From NCBI RefSeq assembly GCF_023555495.1, contig NZ_JALCZO010000001.1:682001-746000 (forward strand): a DNA stretch of 64,000 nt, written 5' to 3'. Every line of letters starts with the position of its first letter. The stretch's first letter is position 1. The DNA is from Polaribacter sp. Z022. GTDB taxonomy: Bacteria; Bacteroidota; Bacteroidia; Flavobacteriales; Flavobacteriaceae. Below are positions 18,395 to 27,689 of this stretch, one piece after another. The notes beneath the pieces were generated by a model. That model searched no databases and had not been told where the DNA came from. It saw only the letters and a program-made list of their open reading frames with translations. Both the position numbers and the translations under genes were made by a program.

Positions 18395-19729
18395 ATGAAG
18401 ACAAATATTACTTTAAAATCCATTAATAAATTAGCAATTCCAGCTTTAATTGCAGGTATTGCAGAACCTTTATTGTCTATTACAGATACTGCTATTATTG
18501 GTAATATTAATGAAAACGCTACAGAAAGTTTAGCGGCTGTTGGTATTGTTGGTGCTTTTATTTCTATGTTAATTTGGGTTTTTGGTCAAATTAGAAGTGC
18601 AATTTCTTCAATTATTTCTCAATATGTAGGTGCCAATAAATTAGAAGAAGTTAAAACATTACCTGCGCAAGCAATTGCTATTGTGGTTTTAGGCAGTTTT
18701 ATTGTTTTGGCTATTTCATATCCGTTTGCAAAACAAATTTTTCAATTTTACAATGCATCAGGAACTGTATTAGAATATTGTATTACCTATTTTAAAATCA
18801 GAATTTTTGGTTTTCCATTTTCGCTTTTTGTTTTTGCTGTTTTTGGTACATTTAGAGGCTTGCAAAACACATTTTATCCAATGATTATTGCCATTATTGG
18901 AGCATTGTTAAATATAGTATTAGATCTTGCTTTTGTTTACGGAATAGAAGGTTTTATTCCTGCAATGAATATAGAAGGAGCAGCTTACGCAAGTGTAATT
19001 GCACAAATAACAATGGCAATTATTGCAGTAGTTTTATTGTTGAAAAAAACAGATATTACTCTTAAAATAAGTTATCCTTTTCATAAAGAAATTCCACGTT
19101 TGTTAGGTATGATTGCAAATCTTTTTGTGAGAACAATTGCCTTAAATACTGCTTTGTATTTTGCAACTTCTTATGCTACAGACTATGGTAAAGAATACAT
19201 TGCTGCTTATACCATTGGTATAAATATTTGGTTGTTAGGTGCATTTATGATTGATGGATATTCAAGTGCAGGAAATATTTTGTCAGGTAATTTTTTAGGA
19301 GCAAAAGATTATAACTCTTTAGTAACATTAAGTAATAAATTGTTTAAATACGGATTAATTACAGGAATAATTATTGCAATTATTGGAGCAGTTTTTTACA
19401 ATTTCATTGGTCAAATTTTCACTAAAGATGCAGCTGTTTTAGAACAATTTTATCATGTTTTTTGGATTGTTCTTTTAACACAACCTATAAGTGCTATCAC
19501 TTTTATTTTTGATGGAATGTTTAAAGGAATGGGAGAAATGAAATATCTTAGAAATTTGCTAATTCTTTCAACCGGATTTGTCTTTATTCCAACTTTATTA
19601 GTTTTTGATTATTACGATTTAAAACTAACTGCCATTTGGATTGCTTTTACACTTTGGATTATTGCAAGAGGATTACCATTGGTAATTAAATTTAGAAGAC
19701 AATTTTTGCCTCTTGTAGAAAATAAATAA
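18395..19729 (+). CDS. MATE family efflux transporter
   Basis: Inner-membrane multidrug or metabolite exporter of 444 residues with about twelve transmembrane helices. The MATE/DinF pattern is visible: an early SINKLAIPALIAGIAEPLL segment, PLLSITDTAIIG in helix 1, and a matching second half. I start it at the ATG at 18395 because an upstream in-frame TTG at 18380 lies inside the promoter motif TATCTTTG. It is most similar in style to the DinF subgroup. Substrate unknown. The stop is followed by a repeat element rather than a clean terminator. Confidence 0.9.
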   Translation: MKTNITLKSINKLAIPALIAGIAEPLLSITDTAIIGNINENATESLAAVGIVGAFISMLIWVFGQIRSAISSIISQYVGANKLEEVKTLPAQAIAIVVLGSFIVLAISYPFAKQIFQFYNASGTVLEYCITYFKIRIFGFPFSLFVFAVFGTFRGLQNTFYPMIIAIIGALLNIVLDLAFVYGIEGFIPAMNIEGAAYASVIAQITMAIIAVVLLLKKTDITLKISYPFHKEIPRLLGMIANLFVRTIALNTALYFATSYATDYGKEYIAAYTIGINIWLLGAFMIDGYSSAGNILSGNFLGAKDYNSLVTLSNKLFKYGLITGIIIAIIGAVFYNFIGQIFTKDAAVLEQFYHVFWIVLLTQPISAITFIFDGMFKGMGEMKYLRNLLILSTGFVFIPTLLVFDYYDLKLTAIWIAFTLWIIARGLPLVIKFRRQFLPLVENK

Positions 19730-19734
19730 TTTTA

Positions 19735-19815
19735 CTTGTCATTGCGAGTTTACAAAGCAATCTCATATTAGATTTCTCAATCTACTAAAAAGTCTCATTT
19801 CGAAATGACATTCAG
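19735..19815. repeat. Intergenic repeat with TCATTGCGAG / GCAATCTC and TCGAAATGACA ends
   Basis: Between the MATE and hydratase genes lie CTTGTCATTGCGAG...GCAATCTCAT and AGATTTCTCAATC...CATTTCGAAATGACATTCAG. These are the two halves of the widespread Bacteroidota TGTCATT intergenic repeats. The same TTCGAAATGACA end occurs several times at 21205-21660. Confidence 0.65.
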
Positions 19816-19853
19816 AATAAAATCTACTATTTTTACAAAAAGAAGATTCATTT

Positions 19854-20621
19854 ATGACAACCACAAGAAAAAACGGTAGTTTATATACCAATATTCAAAA
19901 TAGTATTGCAACTGTAGAATTCGGACATCCAGCAAGCAACTCTTTTCCTGCAGAATTATTAGATAGATTAACTAAAGAATTAGAATCTTTAGGAAATAAT
20001 AATTTGGTTTCTGTAATTATTTTAAAATCTGAAGGAGAAAGAGCTTTTTGTGCAGGTGCTTCTTTTGATGAATTGGTGGCTGTTTCTAATTTAGAAGAAG
20101 GAAAACAATTTTTTACTGGTTTTGCCAATGTTATTAATGCAATGCGTACTTGTGGAAAACTAATTATAGGACGTGTTCAAGGAAAATCTGTTGGTGGAGG
20201 TGTTGGTTTAGCAGCTGCTTGCGATTATGTTTTGGCTACAGAAAATGCTTCTATAAAATTATCAGAATTTACAATAGGAATTGGTCCTTTTGTAATAGAA
20301 CCTGCAGTAACTCGTAAAATTGGAGTAGCAGGAACTGCAGAATTAACTTTAGATGCGACCTCTTGGAAAAATGCTTATTGGGCAAAAGAAAAAGGACTGT
20401 TTGCAAAAGTTTTTGAAACTAAAAAAGAGTTAGATGATGAAGTAGTTCTTTTAGCAGAAAAATTAGCTTCTTATGATCCTGAGGCTTTAGCTGAAATGAA
20501 AAAAGTTTTATGGAAAGGAACTGAAAATTGGAATAATTTATTAGCAGAAAGAGCTACAATTTCAGGAAAGTTAGTTTTGTCTGATTTTACTAAAAAGGCG
20601 TTGTCAAAATTTAAAAAATAG
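19854..20621 (+). CDS. Enoyl-CoA hydratase/isomerase family protein
   Basis: Crotonase-fold enzyme of 255 residues, probably hydrating an enoyl-CoA such as methylglutaconyl-CoA. The oxyanion-hole segments are present: ERAFCAGASFDELV near residue 62 and KSVGGGVGLAAACDYVLA near residue 110. FTIGIGPFVIEPAV stands where the catalytic Glu usually sits after LxEFxxG(L/I)xP. In this protein the Glu of SEFTIG is retained, and a Glu is also found in VIEPAV. The MOSC gene follows after 4 bp, so the two are co-transcribed. Substrate cannot be fixed from sequence. Confidence 0.88.
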   Translation: MTTTRKNGSLYTNIQNSIATVEFGHPASNSFPAELLDRLTKELESLGNNNLVSVIILKSEGERAFCAGASFDELVAVSNLEEGKQFFTGFANVINAMRTCGKLIIGRVQGKSVGGGVGLAAACDYVLATENASIKLSEFTIGIGPFVIEPAVTRKIGVAGTAELTLDATSWKNAYWAKEKGLFAKVFETKKELDDEVVLLAEKLASYDPEALAEMKKVLWKGTENWNNLLAERATISGKLVLSDFTKKALSKFKK

Positions 20622-20625
20622 TTTT

Positions 20626-21183
20626 ATGAAAATTGTTTCAATCAATATTGGTGAAAAAAAAGAAATAAATTGGAAAGGAAAAATAGTAACAACAGGTATT
20701 TTTAAATATAGTGTTGATGAACCAATTTTTTTAGATACAGAAGATGTAAAAGGTGATGCTATTTGTAATAGAGAAAATCATGGTGGTATTTTACAAGCAG
20801 TATATGGTTACTCTTTAAAACATTATGCATATTTTAAAGATTTATACTCAAACTTAGCTTTTGAAATGGGCATATTTGGAGAAAACCTAACCATTGATGA
20901 TTTAGATGAAACCAAATTACACCAAGGAGATACATTTAAAGTAGGAGAAACTATTTTAGAAGTTACTGTACAAAGAAACCCTTGTATGAAATTAGGTGTT
21001 CGTTTTAATGATATGAAAATTGTTAAACAATTTTGGAATACTACTTTTTGTGGTGTGTATTTTAAGGTATTACAAACGGGTTTTGTAAAAGCAGGTGATG
21101 TTTTTGAGCAAATTAAAAGTTGTCCAGAAAACCCAACCATTGCAGAATTGTACGTTGCTAAGAGAATTGCAAAAGGGATGTAA
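20626..21183 (+). CDS. MOSC domain-containing protein (YiiM-like)
   Basis: Small MOSC-fold protein of 185 residues. MOSC domains bind molybdenum cofactor or carry activated sulfur on a conserved Cys. Here the Cys lies in VQRNPCMKLG near residue 121, with NRENHGGILQAVYGYS near residue 48 and MGIFGENLTIDD near residue 83, all matching the YiiM-type subgroup. YiiM-type proteins reduce N-hydroxylated bases using the molybdenum cofactor, but that function is by homology only. It is the second gene of a pair with the hydratase. Its 3' end runs straight into a long repeat region. Confidence 0.9.
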   Translation: MKIVSINIGEKKEINWKGKIVTTGIFKYSVDEPIFLDTEDVKGDAICNRENHGGILQAVYGYSLKHYAYFKDLYSNLAFEMGIFGENLTIDDLDETKLHQGDTFKVGETILEVTVQRNPCMKLGVRFNDMKIVKQFWNTTFCGVYFKVLQTGFVKAGDVFEQIKSCPENPTIAELYVAKRIAKGM

Positions 21184-21204
21184 ATTTTTATGTATTTGTC
21201 ATTT

Positions 21205-21660
21205 TGACTCAATCTGTCATTTCGACCTTGTGGAGAAATCTAAAGATAACAATAATTTAGATTTCTCAATTCCACTACGTTTCATTCGAAATGACAAAGA
21301 CATTGTTATTTTGACCTTGTGGAGAAATCTTATTGTAGAATTTATGTTTTTCGACTACATTTTATTTCGCTCAAAATGGCATTCAGTTTGTCATTTCTAT
21401 TTTATGATGAAAATTCATAATATAAAAAGTTAAGATTTCTCAATTCCACTATGTTTCATTCGAAATGACAGAGACATTGTCATTTCGACCTTGTGGAGAA
21501 ATCTTATTGTAGAATTTTGGTTTTTGACTAAATTTTATTTCGCTCAAAATGAGATTTAGTTTATCATTTCTATTTTATGATGAAAAATTCATAATATAAA
21601 AAGTTAAGATTTCTCAATTCCACTACGTTTCATTCGAAATGACATTCAGTTTGTATTTTT
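21205..21660. repeat. Cluster of TGTCATTTCGA / TCGAAATGACA repeats with a 174-bp tandem duplication
   Basis: Gene-free region between convergent genes. The unit TGTCATTTCGACCTTGTGG-AGAAATCT and its inverse AGATTTCTCAATTCCACTA...TCGAAATGACA alternate at least three times. One unit (starting 21299) is repeated from 21473, period 174 bp, with few differences. Both copies contain CTTGTGGAGAAATCTTATTG, TTTATTTCGCTCAAAATG and ATTTCTATTTTATGATGAAA. The arms can pair into long hairpins. An apparent 112-codon frame across this area is an artefact of the repeats. Confidence 0.85.
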
Positions 21661-21735
21661 TTCCATTTGGAGAAACCTCAAAAAATAATTAAGAGATATA
21701 GTTTGTCCTAAAATAAATATACTGGCAAACAAGTT

Positions 21736-21851
21736 TAGCCCAGATTGAAACGGCATCCTTTTTTCTGTCAGTTCGAGTGAATTTTGAAGAATGAAAAATT
21801 TGTATCGAGAACAGAAGAAAAAAGATATAGTGAAAAGCTGGAAATAGCTTC
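21736..21851 (+). repeat. Flavobacterial intergenic repeat (GGCATCC...AAAGATATAG) carrying a second repeat inside
   Basis: Outer arms: GATTGAAACGGCATCCTTTT (21743-21762) and AAAAAGATATAGTGAAAAGC (from about 21819), ending at the holB stop codon. Between them sits CTGTCAGTTCGAGTG...TGTATCGAGAACAG, which looks like a separate hairpin-forming repeat. A shorter copy of the outer element without that insert lies inverted near 27724-27775. Confidence 0.65.
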
Positions 21852-22993
21852 TAAACAGTTTCTTCTTTTTTATGTAAAAAACGAGTTAATTTCATAGATA
21901 AATCTAACAAAATAATTTTTGCATTTCCATTTCTTTCTATGTGATAGATAGCTTCATTGAGCTCTTTTTCTATTTCTAAAATGTTTCCTCCATGTACAAA
22001 AGGAGCAAATTTAGAGATGTCAAACCCAGTTTTGGTTTCCATAAAAACTAAGTTTTCAGACTTATAATTAAGCAACATGGCTTGTCTAAAAAATTGCAAA
22101 CAATAATCTAAAAAACGCTTTTGAGTTTCGCGTCCGGTTTTTGCAATAGAATCAGACCATTCTATTAATTGTTGCACAACAGCAGCATTTCCTTTGGCTC
22201 TAAAAGCTGTTCTTATCCAAGCAATAAACCATTCTTCAAAAATTAAATCTGAAGAATCGTTGTGTAAAAAATGCAATGCTTTGTTAAAATTACCTTCTGC
22301 TTGATGTGCTAATTTTGCAGCTTCATTATCTGAAACCTGATGATTTACAATTAATGCATTAGAAATATCTTGCTCGCTTAAAGCTGGAAAATGTAATGCC
22401 TGACAACGAGATTTTATAGTATTTATAATTTGTTCTTCGTTTTCTGTAATTAAAATGAAAACTGTTTTTTCTGGCGGTTCTTCAATTAGTTTTAATAATT
22501 TGTTGGCAGCAGCAATATTCATTTTTTCTGCCATCCAAATAATCATTACTTTAAAACCACCTTCGTAACTTTTAAGTTTTAGTTTTTTTACTACTTCTTC
22601 TGCTTCATCAACCCCAATAATTCCTTGTTTGTTTTCTACACCAATATGTTGCAGCCAATTAAACAAACTTCCATAAGGTTGTGTTTCAATAAAAGTTCTC
22701 CAATCTTCTAAAAACAAACTACTAATAGGGTGTTTTTTTACGTTTTCGTTAGAAGTAACAGGAAAAGCAAAATGCAAATCTGGATGTTGAAGTTTATCAC
22801 ACTTTAAATTACAGATATCAACATTATCAGAAAAATTACACAATAAAAATTGAGCGTAAGCAATTGCCATTGGTAATGTGCCACTACCTTCTTTACCTAC
22901 AAATAATTGTGCATGAGGTATTCTGCCATTTTCAGCAGATACTTTTAAATGTTTTTTAATATGTTCTTGACCTATAATTTGGTTGAAAAGCAT
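21851..22993 (-). CDS. holB: DNA polymerase III subunit delta'
   Basis: Clamp-loader subunit that helps place the sliding clamp during replication. The 380-residue product starts MLFNQIIGQEHIKKHL, the usual form in Bacteroidota. The P-loop is degenerate (GKEGSGTLP in place of GxxGxGKT), as expected for non-ATP-hydrolysing delta'. The sensor-like TIKSRCQALHF segment is near residue 185 and AAANKLLKLIEEPPEKT near residue 160. I chose the ATG at 22993 rather than a TTG at 22999. It converges on the MOSC gene and is separated from it by the repeat region. Confidence 0.92.
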   Translation of the reverse strand: MLFNQIIGQEHIKKHLKVSAENGRIPHAQLFVGKEGSGTLPMAIAYAQFLLCNFSDNVDICNLKCDKLQHPDLHFAFPVTSNENVKKHPISSLFLEDWRTFIETQPYGSLFNWLQHIGVENKQGIIGVDEAEEVVKKLKLKSYEGGFKVMIIWMAEKMNIAAANKLLKLIEEPPEKTVFILITENEEQIINTIKSRCQALHFPALSEQDISNALIVNHQVSDNEAAKLAHQAEGNFNKALHFLHNDSSDLIFEEWFIAWIRTAFRAKGNAAVVQQLIEWSDSIAKTGRETQKRFLDYCLQFFRQAMLLNYKSENLVFMETKTGFDISKFAPFVHGGNILEIEKELNEAIYHIERNGNAKIILLDLSMKLTRFLHKKEETV

Positions 22994-23141
22994 AAGCAAA
23001 TATAAAATTTGTTTATCATTAATTCATTAATTTTAGATAGCAATCTTTTTATTTGTGTATTACTTACAAGAGATACATTTATCTTCGAAAACGTTGTATT
23101 GATTTTTAAGTTTTCTCCCTTAAAAAGAGCAAATAAAAAGG

Positions 23142-23149
23142 TATTTTTG
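23142..23149 (+). promoter_or_regulatory. -7 promoter element TATTTTTG upstream of pgk
   Basis: TATTTTTG followed by TAC fits TAnnTTTG and lies 22 bp before the pgk ATG. The -33 element is not recognisable. Confidence 0.4.
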
Positions 23150-23171
23150 TACAAAATAGATTTAATAAAAG

Positions 23172-24359
23172 ATGAAAACACTAAAAGATTTTAATTTCAA
23201 GAATAAGAAAGCGTTAATTCGTGTAGATTTTAATGTGCCTTTAAATGATAAATTAGAAGTAACAGATGCTACAAGAATTCAAGCTGCAAAATCTACAATT
23301 ATAGATATTTTAGAAGATGGTGGTAGCTGTATTTTAATGTCTCATTTAGGGCGTCCAAAAGGATTTCAAGATGAGTTTTCTTTAGGAAACATTGTAGAAA
23401 AAGCTACAGAAATTTTAGGAGTTAAAGTTAAGTTTGTTGCTGATTGTATTGGAGATAAAGTAGAAGAAGCTGTTGCAAACTTAGAATCTGGAGAAGTTTT
23501 ATTATTAGAAAACTTACGTTTTTATGATGAAGAGAAAAAAGGTGATGTTGCTTTTGCAGAAAAACTAGCAAAATTAGGAGATATTTATGTAAACGATGCA
23601 TTTGGTACTGCTCACAGAGCACATGCTTCTACTACAATTGTAGCTCAATTTTTCTCTGAAAGTAAATGTTTTGGAAACTTATTAGCTAAAGAAATAGTTA
23701 GTATAGATAAAGTATTAAACAATTCTGAAAAACCAGTATTGGCAATTTTAGGTGGTGCAAAAGTATCATCAAAAATTACAGTTATTGAAAATATTTTAGA
23801 CAAAGTAGATCACTTAATTATTGGTGGTGGAATGAGTTTTACGTTTGTAAAAGCACAAGGAGGAAAAATTGGAAATTCAATTTGTGAAGACGATAAAATG
23901 GAATTGGCTTTAGAAATTTTAAAGCAAGCAGAATCTAAAGGAGTACAAGTTCATATTCCTGTAGATGTTATTGCTGCAGATGATTTTAGTAACGATGCAA
24001 ATACACAAGTTTGTGATATTAATAACATTCCAGAAGGATGGGAAGGTGTAGATGCAGGTCCAAAATCTCAAGAAATTTTTGATAAAGTTGTAAAAGAATC
24101 TAAAACTATTCTTTGGAATGGTCCTTTAGGTGTTTTTGAAATGGAATCTTTTGCAGGTGGAACTATTGCTTTAGGTCATTCTATTGATGCATCAACTCAA
24201 AATGGAGCCTTTTCTTTAGTTGGAGGTGGAGATTCTGTTGCTGCTGTTAAACAATTTGGTTTTGCAGATAAAGTTAGTTACGTTTCTACTGGAGGTGGAG
24301 CAATGTTAGAAAGTTTAGAGGGTAAAACATTACCAGGTATAGAAGCTATTTTAAAATAG
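23172..24359 (+). CDS. pgk: Phosphoglycerate kinase
   Basis: Glycolytic enzyme that transfers the acyl phosphate of 1,3-bisphosphoglycerate to ADP. The 395-residue product is full length. It has the N-terminal signature [13 protein letters not shown], the substrate loop [20 protein letters not shown], the mid-protein GGAKVSSKI, the nucleotide-binding NGPLGVFEM and the C-terminal GGGDSVAAV. It stands alone between a promoter motif and a strong terminator. Assignment is firm. Confidence 0.98.
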   Translation: MKTLKDFNFKNKKALIRVDFNVPLNDKLEVTDATRIQAAKSTIIDILEDGGSCILMSHLGRPKGFQDEFSLGNIVEKATEILGVKVKFVADCIGDKVEEAVANLESGEVLLLENLRFYDEEKKGDVAFAEKLAKLGDIYVNDAFGTAHRAHASTTIVAQFFSESKCFGNLLAKEIVSIDKVLNNSEKPVLAILGGAKVSSKITVIENILDKVDHLIIGGGMSFTFVKAQGGKIGNSICEDDKMELALEILKQAESKGVQVHIPVDVIAADDFSNDANTQVCDINNIPEGWEGVDAGPKSQEIFDKVVKESKTILWNGPLGVFEMESFAGGTIALGHSIDASTQNGAFSLVGGGDSVAAVKQFGFADKVSYVSTGGGAMLESLEGKTLPGIEAILK

Positions 24360-24380
24360 TATTCTTATAAATTTTATTGA

Positions 24381-24417
24381 TAAGCGTGTAATTTTTTAAA
24401 ATTACACGCTTATTGTT
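24381..24417 (+). terminator. Rho-independent terminator after pgk
   Basis: A 15-pair perfect stem, TAAGCGTGTAATTTT with AAAATTACACGCTTA (24381-24412), is followed by a T-rich run. Confidence 0.85.
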
Positions 24418-24496
24418 TTTACAACTTTAAGTTTTATTTTCGTTGAAAGTTTTTATAACTTTTTTCGATTAATATAAGGCACATATAAATTATAAT

Positions 24497-25537
24497 ATGA
24501 AGTACACAACATTACCACATACAGATATTAAAGTTTCTAAAATTTGTTTAGGAACCATGACTTGGGGAAAACAAAACACCCAACAAGAGGGTTTTGAACA
24601 AATGGATTATGCACTAGAACAAGGTGTAAATTTCTTTGATACTGCAGAGTTGTATTCAGTACCTGCAACACCAGATACATATGGTTCTACAGAAAAAATT
24701 ATAGGTAACTGGTTTCAAAAAACAGGAAATAGAGATAAAGTTGTACTTACTAGTAAAATTTGTGGACCAGGACCTTATACTGCTCATATTAGAGAAAATG
24801 GTTTTGCCAAAGAAGCAATTATTGAAGCTGTAGAAGGAAGTTTAAGTAGACTGAAAACAGATTATATAGATTTGTACCAATTGCATTGGCCAGAACGTGG
24901 AGTAAATACTTTTGGTTTAAGAGATTATCCTTATAAAACATCTAGAAAAGAAGCAGAAAATCATGTTGAAATTTTAGAAACTTTAGATGCTTTAATAAAA
25001 CAAGGAAAAATAAGACAAGTTGGTTTGTCTAATGAAACTCCTTGGGGAACTTTACAATATTTACAAGCTTCTAAAGAGTTAAACTTACCAAGAATGATTA
25101 CCATGCAAAACTCTTATTCTTTAGTACATAGAAGTTATGAGTATGGAATGTCTGAAGTTTCTATGAGAGAAAATATAGGTTTATTAGCGTATTCTCCTTT
25201 AGCACAAGGAGTGTTAACTGGTAAATATTTAAGAGGTCAAAAACCTGCTGATGCAAGAGGAATTTTATTTCCTAATTATATTTTAAGATACCAATCTGAT
25301 TTGGTACAAGAAGCAGTTTTAAAGTATGAAGCAATTGCAAAAAATGCAGGAATTACTTTAACAGAATTGTCTTTGGCTTACATAAACCAATTACCATTTG
25401 TAACTGCAAACATTATTGGAGCAACAAAAATGAGTCAGTTAAAAGAAAATATAAACTCTATAAATGTTGAATTATCTGAAGAAGTTTTGGCAAAAGTAGA
25501 AGCAGTTCATAAATTGATTCCTAATCCAGCTCCTTAA
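24497..25537 (+). CDS. Aldo/keto reductase (Tas-like)
   Basis: NADPH-dependent aldo/keto reductase of 346 residues with a TIM barrel. The N-terminus YTTLPHTDIKVSKICLGTMT and the catalytic Tyr segment FFDTAELYSVP near residue 50 match the Tas group. So do Lys in VVLTSKICGPG near residue 88 and His in DLYQLHWPERG near residue 125. The C-terminal cofactor segment IIGATKMSQLKENI is present. Physiological substrate unknown; Tas-type enzymes act on varied aldehydes. Monocistronic, bounded by terminators. Confidence 0.92.
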   Translation: MKYTTLPHTDIKVSKICLGTMTWGKQNTQQEGFEQMDYALEQGVNFFDTAELYSVPATPDTYGSTEKIIGNWFQKTGNRDKVVLTSKICGPGPYTAHIRENGFAKEAIIEAVEGSLSRLKTDYIDLYQLHWPERGVNTFGLRDYPYKTSRKEAENHVEILETLDALIKQGKIRQVGLSNETPWGTLQYLQASKELNLPRMITMQNSYSLVHRSYEYGMSEVSMRENIGLLAYSPLAQGVLTGKYLRGQKPADARGILFPNYILRYQSDLVQEAVLKYEAIAKNAGITLTELSLAYINQLPFVTANIIGATKMSQLKENINSINVELSEEVLAKVEAVHKLIPNPAP

Positions 25538-25560
25538 ATAGAAGAAAGTTTATTTATAAA

Positions 25561-25593
25561 AAAAAATCCGAAGTAATTTACTTCGGATTTTTT
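25561..25593 (+). terminator. Bidirectional terminator after the aldo/keto reductase gene
   Basis: AAAAAATCCGAAGTA pairs with TACTTCGGATTTTTT, flanked by A- and T-runs. It can also serve the convergent DUF6370 gene. Confidence 0.85.
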
Positions 25594-25614
25594 AGTTTTA
25601 TATAAATTAAAATT

Positions 25615-25920
25615 TTAATCTAATAAGTTAATTTTAGTAGCAACAAACTTTTCATTTTCAATAATTCCAGCAATTTCTCCTTTTCTAATTTTGTTACAAA
25701 GACCTTTTTTAAGATCATGAGCGTCACCAAAATCGTCAATTCCAAAACCATCAACATAATACGCTTTATCGTTTACACGAACTGCTAAATTGCAACCACC
25801 ACCTTCTAAATCAAACTGACATTGTCCACAAGAAATTTTGGCTACTTGTTTAATCTCTTGTTTCTTGTTTGAACAAGAAAACCCTATAAATAAGATTGCT
25901 AATAATAATATTTTCTTCAT
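25615..25920 (-). CDS. DUF6370-type small Cys-rich lipoprotein
   Basis: A 101-residue lipoprotein: signal MKKILLLAILFIGFSC with Cys16 as lipidation site. The mature domain has ISCGQCQFDLEGGGCNLAVRV, written here only as landmarks: CGQC near residue 31, GGGC near 40, and GLCNKIRKG near 74. It ends with a short strand. The CxxC plus two more Cys suggest metal binding or a disulfide pair in the periplasm. The family (DUF6370) has no known role. It lies 15 bp after glnS on the same strand, so it may be co-transcribed with it. Confidence 0.75.
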   Translation of the reverse strand: MKKILLLAILFIGFSCSNKKQEIKQVAKISCGQCQFDLEGGGCNLAVRVNDKAYYVDGFGIDDFGDAHDLKKGLCNKIRKGEIAGIIENEKFVATKINLLD

Positions 25921-25935
25921 AATTTTAAAAACTAA

Positions 25936-27621
25936 TTACTTCTTTGCCCAAGAATCTCGTAATCCAACTGTTTTGTTGAACACTAAATTTTCTTTTGTAG
26001 AATCATTATCAACATTAAAATATCCTAAACGTTGAAACTGAAAACGTTCTCCAATTTCTGCAGTTTGTAAACTAGGTTCTAAATAAGCTTCTATAATTTC
26101 TAAAGAATTCGGATTTACAAATTCCATATAATCTTTGTCTTTATGCGCATCTGGAGCTTCATCTAAAAACAATCTGTCATAAGCTCTTACTTCAGCTTTA
26201 ACAGCATGTTTTACAGAAACCCAGTGTAAAGTACCTTTAACTTTACGTTTGCTTTCTTCTGTTCCACTACCAGATTTTGTTAGCGGATCATAAGTACATT
26301 GTATTTCTGTAATATTTCCATCAGCATCTTTAGTACAACTATTAGCAGTAATAAAGTAAGCATTTTTTAAACGTACTTCTTTACCAAGTTTTAGTCTAAA
26401 AAATTTCTTATTTGCTTCTTCCCTAAAATCTTCACGCTCAATATAAATTTCTCTAGAAAAAGGTACTTTTCTACTTCCAAAACCTTCTTCATAATCGTTA
26501 TAATTAGCGTCTAATAATTCTTCTTCTCCTTCAGGATAATTGGTAATTACCACCTTTACAGGATCTAAAACAGCCATTACTCTTTTGGCAGTTTTATTTA
26601 AATCTTCTCTAATTTTAAATTCTAAAAGAGCAACATCAATTACATTTTCACGTTTAGAAACCCCAACAGTTTCTACAAAACTTCTAATTGCAGCAGGTGT
26701 GTAACCACGTCTTCTTAAACCAGAAATTGTTGGCATTCTTGGGTCATCCCATCCAGATACAATTCCATCTTCAACCAACTTTAACAACTTACGTTTACTC
26801 ATTATGGTATAACTTAAGTTTAAACGAGAAAACTCACGTTGTTTTGGTGGATTTGGGTATTCATTTCTACTATAATCAAGAACATTGTCACGAAACCAAT
26901 TGTATAATTTTCTGTGAGGTTTAAATTCTAAAGAACACAAAGAATGCGATATTTGCTCAATATAATCACTCTCACCATGTGTCCAATCATACATTGGGTA
27001 AATACACCAATCATCACCAGTTCTGTGGTGAGATTTGTACATAATTCTGTACATTAAAGGATCACGCATTAACATATTGTCATCTGCCATATCAATCTTT
27101 GCACGCAAAGTATGTTCCCCTTCTTTAAATTTTCCATCTTTCATTCCTTGAAATAATTCCAAGTTTTCTTCAACAGATCTATTTCTAAAAGGACTATTTG
27201 TTCCAACTTGTGTTGGTGTACCTTTTTGCTCACGCATTTCTTCAGATGTTTGGCTATCTACATAAGCTTTACCATCTTTTATCAATAAAACAGCCCAATC
27301 ATACAACTGCTGAAAATAATCTGAAGAATAACATTCGTTTGCCCATTGGTAACCCAACCAAGAAATATCTTCCTTAATTGCATCTACATACTCTTGCTCT
27401 TCTTTAGCAGGATTTGTATCGTCAAAACGTAAGTTAACAGGTGCGTTATAATCCAATCCTAAACCAAAACTTATACCAATAGCTTTAGTGTGCCCAATGT
27501 GTAAATAACCATTAGGTTCTGGTGGAAAACGAAAACGCAAATTTTCTTTTGGCATTCCATTTGCCAAATCTTCTTCTATAATGTGCTCTATAAAATTGAG
27601 CGATTTATTTTCTTCAGACAT
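25936..27621 (-). CDS. glnS: Glutamine--tRNA ligase
   Basis: Class I aminoacyl-tRNA synthetase that charges tRNA-Gln directly. The 561-residue product has the HIGH motif (GYLHIGHTKAI near residue 35) and the KMSKS-type loop TIMSKRKLL near residue 270, then the C-terminal anticodon-binding beta barrels. Length is as in E. coli (about 554). Direct GlnRS is the usual form in Flavobacteriia. A -7-like motif, TAATTTTG on the minus strand at 27652-27645, lies just upstream. Confidence 0.98.
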   Translation of the reverse strand: MSEENKSLNFIEHIIEEDLANGMPKENLRFRFPPEPNGYLHIGHTKAIGISFGLGLDYNAPVNLRFDDTNPAKEEQEYVDAIKEDISWLGYQWANECYSSDYFQQLYDWAVLLIKDGKAYVDSQTSEEMREQKGTPTQVGTNSPFRNRSVEENLELFQGMKDGKFKEGEHTLRAKIDMADDNMLMRDPLMYRIMYKSHHRTGDDWCIYPMYDWTHGESDYIEQISHSLCSLEFKPHRKLYNWFRDNVLDYSRNEYPNPPKQREFSRLNLSYTIMSKRKLLKLVEDGIVSGWDDPRMPTISGLRRRGYTPAAIRSFVETVGVSKRENVIDVALLEFKIREDLNKTAKRVMAVLDPVKVVITNYPEGEEELLDANYNDYEEGFGSRKVPFSREIYIEREDFREEANKKFFRLKLGKEVRLKNAYFITANSCTKDADGNITEIQCTYDPLTKSGSGTEESKRKVKGTLHWVSVKHAVKAEVRAYDRLFLDEAPDAHKDKDYMEFVNPNSLEIIEAYLEPSLQTAEIGERFQFQRLGYFNVDNDSTKENLVFNKTVGLRDSWAKK

Positions 27622-27644
27622 AATTTACATGAAAAATTAAGCCG

Positions 27645-27652
27645 CAAAATTA
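27645..27652 (-). promoter_or_regulatory. -7 promoter element TAATTTTG upstream of glnS
   Basis: On the minus strand TAATTTTG followed by CGGC fits TAnnTTTG, 23 bp before the glnS ATG. No clear -33 TTG. Confidence 0.4.
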
Positions 27653-27689
27653 CGGAAAATAACTCGTTTTTTATCCTTTTTTTGGTGTT

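Noticed and set aside
21095-21433. Open frame of 112 codons across the end of the MOSC gene and into the repeats
   Set aside because: It overlaps a firm gene in another frame and its remainder is made of the TGTCATT repeat; composition is not protein-like.
23428-23622. Minus-strand frame inside pgk
   Set aside because: Rich in Leu, Gln and His as expected from the antisense of an AT-rich gene; pgk is certain.
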